A DNA stretch of 7,775 bases, from contig JASHVI010000185.1 of assembly GCA_030039525.1 (NCBI GenBank), forward strand, positions 1 through 7,775, read 5' to 3'. Positions within the stretch are counted from its first letter, which is position 1. Every line of letters begins with the position of its first letter. A model generated the notes under the pieces. The model searched no databases. It worked only from the letters and a program-made list of their open reading frames with translations, and had not been told where the DNA came from. Origin of the DNA: Thermoplasmata archaeon. Lineage in GTDB: Archaea > Thermoplasmatota > Thermoplasmata > Lutacidiplasmatales > UBA184. Both the position numbers and the translations under genes were made by a program. This document shows positions 1 to 5,493 of this stretch, piece by piece.

Positions 1-2067
1 AACATCGAGCCGGACCTCGTGAACTACGGCGGGGTCTTCCAGTGCGTCGGCGGCACGGTCCCGATCAGCCCCGCGTCGTACCCCGTGACGATCCAGCTCT
101 ACAACAACGCCTCGATCAACGCCCAGAAGCGGACCCAGGTCGCGTACGGCTACCGGATCACCGAGGCCGGGACCCACACGGTCTACACGGGCGTGAGCGA
201 CACGGTCGTCTTCAACAACCCGACCCCGCTCGTGACCCCGGCGAACAAGCCCGTCTTCTCCATCGACGGCTTCACCCCCTCCCCGACCGGGCTCTTCCGG
301 GACGCCGAGATCGTCCTCTGCGGGGACATCGGCGGCGACGAGTCGGTCTTCCGGTCGATCAACGCGACCCTCAGCCTCGAGTACTCGAACCTGAGCGCGG
401 GCGGCTGGAAGAGCGTCCCGTCGGCGTACAACTTCGGCGGGGACACCGGCGAGACCGCGACCGGGGTCGCCGACTACTGGACCCCCTCCCACACGCTCGT
501 CGCCCACCAGGGCCCGGCGATGCTCTACGGGCTCTGGGGGACCCCCGCCTACGTCTCCGTGCGGTCGGGGGACATCCACGTCGCGGGCACGATCCACCCG
601 TCGTTCGGGTTCGTCTTCGTGAGCAACACGAAGCCCGTCCTCGACCCGTTCGGCACGGGGGAGCAGGACAACATGAGCTGGCTGCCCACGACCGACTCGG
701 GAACGTTCAACACCTACCTGCCCCCGCTCGGGGCCCCCTGGACGACCGCCTACCACGTGCAGGGCTTCGCCGCGGGCTACGCGGAGAAGAACGGGACGGC
801 GATCACGGGCTCGACCGGCACCTACTCGCTGACGCTCGCGGCCTCGCCCGGGACGCTGAACGCCCCGCTCTACATGTTCTCGAACGCTCAGGCCTCGGCG
901 GTCGCGAAGGCCGTGACGGGCGTGGCGACGCCCCCGTACGACTTCTCGAACCTGGTGGACAACATCAACTTCACCTTCAACCACGTCGACGACTACGGCT
1001 TCCCGACCTTCGTGCTCCTCATGGCGCAGGGGGTCACCCAGCCGATCGTCGTCAACAACACCTACGAGGGGTTCGACTCGCCGACGGGCGCCTACTACAT
1101 CACGGACTACCCCGTCCCGACGGAGCAGGGGCTCCTCGCCCCGCCGCCGGCGAACACCTCCTCGCTCCCCGGCTTCACGGGGTCGATCAACATCTACGAC
1201 GGGATCAACGACCGGGTCACGAACCAGACCCTCGAGGGGGACATCGCCAACGAGAACATCGTCCTCTGGCAGGACCAGGGCTTCCACGCCGCGAGCCTCA
1301 CCTCGTTCCTCCTCTCGCCGGGGGTCTGGATCGGGGACTCGGTGAAGACCGTCGTCACGGGTGAGAGCGTCTTCTTCGGCGGGAACGGGCTCTGGGACGT
1401 GGGGTCGGCCGGCACCGTCGGCTCCGAGATCTCGGTCTCCGGGTCGATCGCGCCGGGCTTCGACCCGAGCGTGGGCGTCGAGGGGTACAGCAGCTCCGCC
1501 GACACCTTCTCGTCGATCGCCGTCACGGGCGGCGGGATCGGCGTGATCACCGGGGAGGACTACGGGGCGATCGCCGGCTACGACCCGTACTACTACCTCC
1601 CCGGGACGACGGGGCTGACCGTCCGCGACCTCTCCGTCTCGAACGGCTCGGAGGGCGCGAACGTGACGCTCTCCCGGGGCACCACGATCTCCGGCCTCTC
1701 GGTCTTCAACGACTCGCTCGGCGTCGTCTTCGACGACTCCCCGATCGCCTCGGTGAGCCTGGTGCGCGCCTGGAACCTCTCGACCGGCGTCGAGGTCGTC
1801 GACTCGAAGGCGACCACGATCTCCCGCGTCGACACCTGGAACACCTCGACCGGCGTGAGCCTCGTCACCTCGAAGCTCGTCGACGTCTCGAAGGTCACCG
1901 CGAGCGTCGGGTCGATCGGCGTCATGGTCGTCGGCTCGACGGAGATCCGGATCAACTTCGTGAACGCGGACGACCACAGCATCGGGGTCTTCCTGCAGGG
2001 ATCGAGCGCCGTCGTGATCCACCACGTCACGGCCCGGCACCACTCGATCTCCGTCTACGTGGCCTAG
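1..2067 (+). CDS. Thermopsin-family (peptidase A5) exported protein with C-terminal beta-helix, 5' partial
   Basis: The reading frame is open from base 1, so the true start and any signal peptide lie left of the window; the GTG at 19 is internal. Residues are numbered from base 1. Thermopsin-like signatures are 'NYGG' at 8-11, 'VVFNNP' near 70, 'FGGDTGETATG' at 145-155 followed by a DYW, and 'QGPAMLYGLWG' at 170-180. Thermopsins are acid proteases secreted by thermoacidophilic archaea; the catalytic residues are not certain enough for me to mark. A linker or second beta-rich domain follows (about 290-535), then a parallel beta-helix of 22-residue rungs from 539 to the end. Many N-x-S/T sequons and only two cysteines (15 and 107) fit a cell-surface or secreted location. 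The protein stops inside a rung with no membrane anchor or sorting signal. Family assignment is firm; protease activity is inferred. The gene converges on the next one. Confidence 0.85.
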   Translation, partial: NIEPDLVNYGGVFQCVGGTVPISPASYPVTIQLYNNASINAQKRTQVAYGYRITEAGTHTVYTGVSDTVVFNNPTPLVTPANKPVFSIDGFTPSPTGLFRDAEIVLCGDIGGDESVFRSINATLSLEYSNLSAGGWKSVPSAYNFGGDTGETATGVADYWTPSHTLVAHQGPAMLYGLWGTPAYVSVRSGDIHVAGTIHPSFGFVFVSNTKPVLDPFGTGEQDNMSWLPTTDSGTFNTYLPPLGAPWTTAYHVQGFAAGYAEKNGTAITGSTGTYSLTLAASPGTLNAPLYMFSNAQASAVAKAVTGVATPPYDFSNLVDNINFTFNHVDDYGFPTFVLLMAQGVTQPIVVNNTYEGFDSPTGAYYITDYPVPTEQGLLAPPPANTSSLPGFTGSINIYDGINDRVTNQTLEGDIANENIVLWQDQGFHAASLTSFLLSPGVWIGDSVKTVVTGESVFFGGNGLWDVGSAGTVGSEISVSGSIAPGFDPSVGVEGYSSSADTFSSIAVTGGGIGVITGEDYGAIAGYDPYYYLPGTTGLTVRDLSVSNGSEGANVTLSRGTTISGLSVFNDSLGVVFDDSPIASVSLVRAWNLSTGVEVVDSKATTISRVDTWNTSTGVSLVTSKLVDVSKVTASVGSIGVMVVGSTEIRINFVNADDHSIGVFLQGSSAVVIHHVTARHHSISVYVA
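1615..2064 (+). repeat. Seven tandem 22-residue beta-helix rungs (66-bp units)
   Basis: The end of the thermopsin-like protein divides without gaps into six complete 22-residue units and one of 18 residues: 1615-1680, 1681-1746, 1747-1812, 1813-1878, 1879-1944, 1945-2010 and 2011-2064. Unit position 12 is Ser in all seven, position 20 is Ser in all six complete units, position 14 is Gly in six of seven, and position 15 is Val in six of seven. Positions 1, 3, 6, 15 and 17 are mostly hydrophobic or small. This resembles NosD/pectate-lyase-type right-handed parallel beta-helices, where each unit is one coil. Most units are diverged at the DNA level, so this is a protein repeat, not a microsatellite. 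The helix assignment is inferred from periodicity. Confidence 0.85.
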
Positions 2068-2090
2068 GCGGACCGAGGCCTCCCGGACCG

Positions 2091-2113
2091 GGGCGGGGCC
2101 GAGCGCCCCGCCC
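2091..2113 (+). terminator. Hairpin downstream of the thermopsin-like gene
   Basis: A perfect 9-bp inverted repeat, GGGCGGGGC at 2091-2099 and GCCCCGCCC at 2105-2113, encloses a 5-nt loop. It begins 23 nt after the stop codon. A pyrimidine-rich stretch (CTCCCCTTCCC) follows instead of a clean U-run, so it may be a 3'-end structure or processing stop and not a classical terminator. Confidence 0.45.
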
Positions 2114-2209
2114 TCCCCTTCCCGCGCCCCACGGGGAGCCCGGCCGTCGACCCAGGGCGAGCGCCGCCGAGCCCTGAGGCGGACTCCGGTCCCCTCCCGG
2201 GAGCCGGAG

Positions 2210-2246
2210 CCTCCCGACGGGGTGCCGCCCTCCCCCGTCGAGGAGG
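2210..2246. other. Inverted repeat in the middle of the convergent gap
   Basis: CGACGGGG at 2215-2222 pairs with CCCCGTCG at 2233-2240 around a 10-nt loop. Beyond a single bulged A at 2241 the stem continues, CCTCC (2210-2214) with GGAGG (2242-2246), giving 13 bp in total. It lies between the two terminator-like hairpins in a gap (2068-2305) with no convincing gene. It could fold in either transcript. Short GC-only repeats are common at this base composition, so function is uncertain. Confidence 0.3.
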
Positions 2247-2260
2247 GCCCGGCGGGGTCC

Positions 2261-2285
2261 GGGCCGGCGCGCTGAGCGCCGGCCC
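2261..2285 (-). terminator. Hairpin downstream of the exported hypothetical gene
   Basis: A perfect 10-bp inverted repeat, GGGCCGGCGC at 2261-2270 and GCGCCGGCCC at 2276-2285, encloses a 5-nt loop. On the minus strand it starts 20 nt after the TAG stop at 2306-2308. No U-run follows. Its position mirrors the hairpin after the converging gene, which supports a role at the transcript 3' end. Confidence 0.45.
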
Positions 2286-2305
2286 GCTCGGGGGTCCGGT
2301 CCCGA

Positions 2306-3181
2306 CTAGGTCTCCGTGATGCTCACGAGGCGGAAGCCGTTCCCGCCGGTGGCCATGTTGACGTAGCCCGAGGAGTGGCCGGTGACGTAGGAGATCTCGC
2401 AGGCCACCTCGCCACCCATCCAGGTCGCGAGGGCGTACTGGTCGGCGTGGTCCGTCGTCATGCTGATGTTCCAGGTGAGGGTGTCCGGGCCCGAGAAGGC
2501 CTTCCCGCCCGGATAGCTGAAGTTGAAGGTCGTGCAGTTCGGGCTGCAGTAGACGATGTCGTCGTAGTAGTCGTAGATGCCGGGCAGCGTCGGGGTGAGC
2601 CCTCCGGGGAAGCTGACGGCCCCGGTGGTGAGGTCGACCACGTACGCGCCGCCGATCACCTCGGCCGCGTACTGCTCCACGCAGCTCGTGTAGGCGAAGC
2701 TCGTGTTCGGCGTCACGGTCGGCGCCGGGCAGGTGCCGTGGTACGACATCGAGGCGTCGAGCTTGACGGAGATGTTCCACGTCACGGCGATGGTGACCCC
2801 CGTGGCGGTCCCGGCCGGGACCTTGAGCGGGATCGTCATCATCACGGCCCGGTCGGAGACGGCCTCGCTCGTGAGGATCGACTTGCCGATCGAACCCTTG
2901 CAGCTCCTCGCCGAGGCCGTGCCGGCCCAGGAGCCGACGCCCTTCGCGGGGTCGAAGACGGTCGGCCGCGCCGTCTCCTTCGCGCATCCGGTCTCGTTGA
3001 GGTAGTCGGTCGTGTCGGTGATCAGCGCGTGATGGTACGGGGCGCTGTAGGAGATCGCCGCCGGCCCCGCCGCCGCGGTCGGCGTCCAGAGCATCAGGAG
3101 GACGAGAACGGCCCCGCCGCCCCCCAGTCCCCAGGTTCCCGCTCGTCCGGCGAAGAGGCCCCTCATCCGACGTGGCTGCAT
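2306..3181 (-). CDS. Exported protein of unknown function, seven cysteines
   Basis: I do not recognise this 291-residue protein. It has a clear signal peptide: basic residues at 4, 5, 7 and 13, a hydrophobic stretch at about 18-32, and a small-residue site at TAAA/G (36-39). The mature part has seven cysteines (66, 94, 151, 167, 212, 216, 261) and six N-glycosylation sequons (N62, N136, N159, N215, N220, N238), and no second membrane segment. The motif TWNIS occurs at 134-138 and 236-240 in similar beta-strand-like surroundings, suggesting two related beta-sandwich halves. The seven cysteines are an odd number, so at least one would stay unpaired. The ATG at 3179-3181 is preferred because GAGGGAG lies just upstream; the ATG six codons in (3164-3166) would also keep the signal peptide. 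Codon use matches the neighbours. It is probably secreted or surface-exposed; a link to the converging thermopsin-like protein is speculation. Confidence 0.8.
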   Translation of the reverse strand: MQPRRMRGLFAGRAGTWGLGGGGAVLVLLMLWTPTAAAGPAAISYSAPYHHALITDTTDYLNETGCAKETARPTVFDPAKGVGSWAGTASARSCKGSIGKSILTSEAVSDRAVMMTIPLKVPAGTATGVTIAVTWNISVKLDASMSYHGTCPAPTVTPNTSFAYTSCVEQYAAEVIGGAYVVDLTTGAVSFPGGLTPTLPGIYDYYDDIVYCSPNCTTFNFSYPGGKAFSGPDTLTWNISMTTDHADQYALATWMGGEVACEISYVTGHSSGYVNMATGGNGFRLVSITET

Positions 3182-3185
3182 CGAT

Positions 3186-3192
3186 CTCCCTC
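3186..3192 (-). promoter_or_regulatory. Shine-Dalgarno site of the exported hypothetical
   Basis: GAGGGAG on the minus strand ends 4 nt before the ATG, and its GAGG core is 7 nt away. It is the only strong Shine-Dalgarno site at a gene start in this window and it favours the 3181 start. CTCCC (minus strand, plus positions 3201-3205) can pair with the GGGAG at 3186-3190 across a 10-nt loop and could mask the site. Confidence 0.55.
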
Positions 3193-3244
3193 GGTCCCCC
3201 GGGAGGTCGCCCGCCCGGGGGCCCGGCCCGGTAGGCGCGCGAGG

Positions 3245-3251
3245 AGATAAT
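3245..3251 (-). promoter_or_regulatory. TATA-like box for the exported hypothetical
   Basis: The minus strand reads ATTATCT here, an isolated AT-rich patch in very GC-rich DNA. It is centred about 67 nt upstream of the ATG. With the usual archaeal spacing of 25-30 nt to the transcription start, this predicts a leader of roughly 40 nt, which fits the presence of a Shine-Dalgarno site at this gene. Confidence 0.4.
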
Positions 3252-3287
3252 CCTCGAGGGAAGCGCCGCGGGTCGCGGGGGGTCCGA

Positions 3288-3302
3288 CCGGGCGACGCCC
3301 GG
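3288..3302 (-). terminator. Small hairpin after the methionine synthase operon
   Basis: CCGGGC (3288-3293) and GCCCGG (3297-3302) form a perfect 6-bp stem with a 3-nt loop, starting 6 nt after the TGA of the methionine synthase C-terminal gene. No U-run follows. It is short for this base composition, so it is only a weak terminator candidate. Confidence 0.25.
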
Positions 3303-3308
3303 CGCGGC

Positions 3309-4451
3309 TCAGGCGGCCGAGCCGTTCTGGCGGGCCCGGGCGAGGGCCGCGCCCTCGACGACGCGCTGGAGCTTCCGGTAGGCGATCTCGAGGCTCCGGG
3401 TCCGGAGGCCGCAGTCCGGGTTGACCCAGATCTTCGAGGGGTCCCCGAGGTAGCGGCTCGCCCGAAGGATCCGCTCGGCGACGACCTCGGCGCTCTCGAC
3501 CTCGTCGCGGTGGACGTCGACGACGCCGAGGCCGATCTCCCGGTCGTCGCCGTACTCCTTGAACAGCTTCAGGACCTCGTAGCCGTCGTGCTCCGGGGAG
3601 TCCCGATTGGCGAACTCCCAGGCCCACTGGCGACAGCGCTTCGCCTCGAGGATCGCCGGGAAGAGGCTCGCGTACTCGGAGAAGCAGATGTGCATCGAGA
3701 ACTCGCCGTCGAGCCCCTCCGTCGCGGCGTTGAACCCCTCGGCGACGAGGTCGGCCTCGTCGGGGTGGGTCCCGGCCGCCGGCTCGTCGATCTGGATCAC
3801 CCGGCATCCGCGGTCGAGGAGCGCCTTCAAGGTCGGGCGGATCGCCCGCCGGGCGACCTCGACGACGAACTCGCGCTGGGCTCGCCGGCGCGCGGCCCGG
3901 CCCTTCCAGCCGGCCTCGCGGCCGAGGTAGTACTCGTTGTACGACCAGTCCGCGAGGGTGTACGGCCCGGTGATCGGCAGCTTCGGGATCCCCCGCGCGT
4001 GGGCCTTCACGAAGTCGAACTCCTCGAGGTGGTACGGCCGCTCGAGGGAGACCGGGCCGGTGGCGGCGGCCTTCAGGTAGTACTTGTTGTCGAAGGAGCG
4101 GACGTGCCCCAGGAACTGGAAGCCGCCCATCTGGCGGATCGGGTACTCGTACATCTCGATCCGACGGGCCTCCCCGTCGTAGACCCGGTCGAGCCCGGCC
4201 GACTCGAAGAACCGCAGGCCGAAGAGCGCGCCCAGATCGCGGATCCCCGCGCCCCCGGAGGCGTCGGCCCGCCCGTCGAGCAGCGCCTCGGCGAGCGGGT
4301 CCCCGGCGGGGGCGAACCGGATCCGCTCGTTCCAGCTCCGCCACTCCGCGCGGGCCCGCTCGTCGAGCGGCGCCCCGCGCTGCCCGAGCAACTGCCAGCG
4401 GGGCTTCGCGATCGAGCCGATCTCCTGGGCCGGGAAGAGCTTCCCCGTCAC
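3309..4451 (-). CDS. metE: Methionine synthase, cobalamin-independent, catalytic C-terminal domain (archaeal split MetE)
   Basis: This 380-residue protein is the zinc-dependent catalytic half of MetE, which methylates homocysteine to methionine in the cytoplasm. Visible motifs in order are LFPAQEIGSIAKPRW (5-19, typical of archaeal members), TGPYTLADWS (161-170), IDEPA (221-225), the zinc-ligand pair H254 and C256 in MHICFSEY, a probable zinc-ligand Glu at 279 in WEFANR, GVVDVHRDEVES (309-320) and WVNPDCGLRTR (342-352) with the last zinc ligand C347. All expected zinc ligands are therefore present. The start is GTG at 4449-4451, overlapping the stop of the upstream N-terminal half (GTGA). A longer reading exists upstream in the same frame, but it is low-complexity Arg/Pro/Ala sequence antisense in character to nothing conserved, and it runs over the partner gene. 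The methyl donor is unknown: archaeal core enzymes may use a methyltetrahydropterin or a methyl-corrinoid protein. Confidence 0.93.
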   Translation of the reverse strand: MTGKLFPAQEIGSIAKPRWQLLGQRGAPLDERARAEWRSWNERIRFAPAGDPLAEALLDGRADASGGAGIRDLGALFGLRFFESAGLDRVYDGEARRIEMYEYPIRQMGGFQFLGHVRSFDNKYYLKAAATGPVSLERPYHLEEFDFVKAHARGIPKLPITGPYTLADWSYNEYYLGREAGWKGRAARRRAQREFVVEVARRAIRPTLKALLDRGCRVIQIDEPAAGTHPDEADLVAEGFNAATEGLDGEFSMHICFSEYASLFPAILEAKRCRQWAWEFANRDSPEHDGYEVLKLFKEYGDDREIGLGVVDVHRDEVESAEVVAERILRASRYLGDPSKIWVNPDCGLRTRSLEIAYRKLQRVVEGAALARARQNGSAA

Positions 4452-5419
4452 GCGACCGCCCCCGGCGCGAGGAGCTGGCGGGCCGCCGCGAGCGACTCGA
4501 GCTTGCCGACGGCGGTCCCGTACGGCAGCAGGTCGAGGGGGCCACCGGGCCCGAGGACGATCCGGGGCGGCGAGAGCTTCGACTCGAGCTCCCGGACGAT
4601 CCGGGCGACCTCCCGGGGGTCCTCGGCGAGCGAGGTCCTCGGGTCGAGGACGCCGAGGCCGAGCGCGCGGCGCTCCGGGAGCGCGCGCAGCGACTCCGGC
4701 TCCGTCTCCGAGAGGTCGATCCCGACCGACGTGACCGGGAGCCGTCCGAGGAGCTTGAGCGAAGGGGTCGCGTCGGCGAAGTAGGTCCACACCGAGGTCC
4801 GGGCCGCTCCGGCCCCCTCGGCGATGGCCCGGTAGGCGGCGAGGACGGACTCCGCCCGCGGGCCCTCGGGGGGCCTCACCACGAGGAGCGGCTCCGGGAA
4901 CTCGACCTCCGCGTACCCCGCCGCGACGAGCTCGGCGGTCTCCTCCGCGAGCAGCCGCCCGAGCCGGTGGACCAGCGCCTCCCGGGTCTCGCCGGAGCGG
5001 TTGTCGAGGAGGCCCGCGAAGGTGTACGGACCGGGGAGCAGGGCCTTCGTGGGGAGGCCGGAGCCCCTCGGAGCGGCCGGCAGGAGCGCGGCGAAGGCCC
5101 CCGGGACCCGCTCCGGTGGGTGGTGAAGGACCGGCTGCCGGAAGAACGTGTTCGTCTCGAACCAGCGGGTGAGGGGGCCGACGGTGAACCCCCGCCAGGT
5201 CTCCGCCAGGGGCCGGAACAGGTCCGGCCAGCCGAGGAAGCCCCCGGTGACCGGCGAGAAACCGAGCCGGCGCTCCAGGGCGAGGATCTCCTCCTCGGTC
5301 CGGCGACGCAGCGCGTCGACCTCGGCGGCGCCGGTCCGGCCCCGGTCGAGGTCCCGCGTCGCGGCGACCAGCGCCTCGGGTCGCGGGAACGGGCCGGTGA
5401 GCGAGGTCTCGATCTGCAC
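4448..5419 (-). CDS. Methionine synthase N-terminal domain protein (Meth_synt_1-like half of split MetE)
   Basis: This 323-residue protein matches the N-terminal barrel of MetE, which in one-chain enzymes helps bind the methylfolate donor. Motifs include SLTGPFPRP (6-14), RWFETNTFF (85-93, like the KWFxTNYHY motif of bacterial MetE), PGPYTF (129-134), EVEFPEPLL (171-179), WTYFAD (211-216), VGIDLSETEPESL (232-244) and LGLGVLDPRTS (253-263). It lacks the zinc-ligand pattern, as expected for this half. It is the first gene of a two-gene operon and overlaps the catalytic half by 4 bp, which implies translational coupling and a complex. Together the halves total about 700 residues, near the roughly 750 of bacterial MetE. 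The GTG at 5419 is preferred over TTG at 5431 because a TATA-like TTAA lies 28-31 nt upstream, the leaderless spacing seen at other genes here. No good Shine-Dalgarno site precedes either start. Confidence 0.88.
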   Translation of the reverse strand: MQIETSLTGPFPRPEALVAATRDLDRGRTGAAEVDALRRRTEEEILALERRLGFSPVTGGFLGWPDLFRPLAETWRGFTVGPLTRWFETNTFFRQPVLHHPPERVPGAFAALLPAAPRGSGLPTKALLPGPYTFAGLLDNRSGETREALVHRLGRLLAEETAELVAAGYAEVEFPEPLLVVRPPEGPRAESVLAAYRAIAEGAGAARTSVWTYFADATPSLKLLGRLPVTSVGIDLSETEPESLRALPERRALGLGVLDPRTSLAEDPREVARIVRELESKLSPPRIVLGPGGPLDLLPYGTAVGKLESLAAARQLLAPGAVA

Positions 5420-5444
5420 GGGCCGCCGCAAGGCCGGGTGCGCG

Positions 5445-5452
5445 GCTTAACC
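5445..5452 (-). promoter_or_regulatory. TATA-like box of the split methionine synthase operon
   Basis: The minus strand reads GGTTAAGC, with TTAA at 5447-5450. This is the only A/T tetramer in the 74-bp gap between the upstream gene's stop and this start. It lies 28-31 nt before the GTG at 5419, matching an archaeal TATA box for a leaderless transcript. It shows the pair can be transcribed separately from the rhodanese/metallo-beta-lactamase gene. Confidence 0.4.
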
Positions 5453-5493
5453 GTTCCCCCGGTGACGGCGAGCGAAACCGCGTTGCGTGGCGT

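Noticed and set aside
2068..2305. Possible small gene in the convergent gap
   Set aside because: No start with a Shine-Dalgarno site or TATA-like box and no protein-like translation; the gap is occupied by inverted repeats.
2375..3250. Plus-strand open frame opposite the exported hypothetical
   Set aside because: Its product is Val/Arg/Gly/Asp-rich with no domain, while the minus-strand frame has a signal peptide, sequons, a Shine-Dalgarno site and normal codon use.
3510..4784. Plus-strand open frame opposite the methionine synthase genes
   Set aside because: It spans both methionine synthase halves antisense and shows no motif; it is a GC-driven shadow.
4452..4790. N-terminal extension of the methionine synthase catalytic half, up to an ATG at 4790
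   Set aside because: The extra 113 residues are Arg/Pro/Ala-rich and lie out of frame inside the N-terminal-half gene. Family similarity begins right after the GTG at 4451, which forms a GTGA overlap.
5420..5431. TTG start four codons upstream for the methionine synthase N-terminal half
   Set aside because: It puts the TATA-like box only 16-19 nt away, too close for a leaderless start, and it adds no conserved residues.
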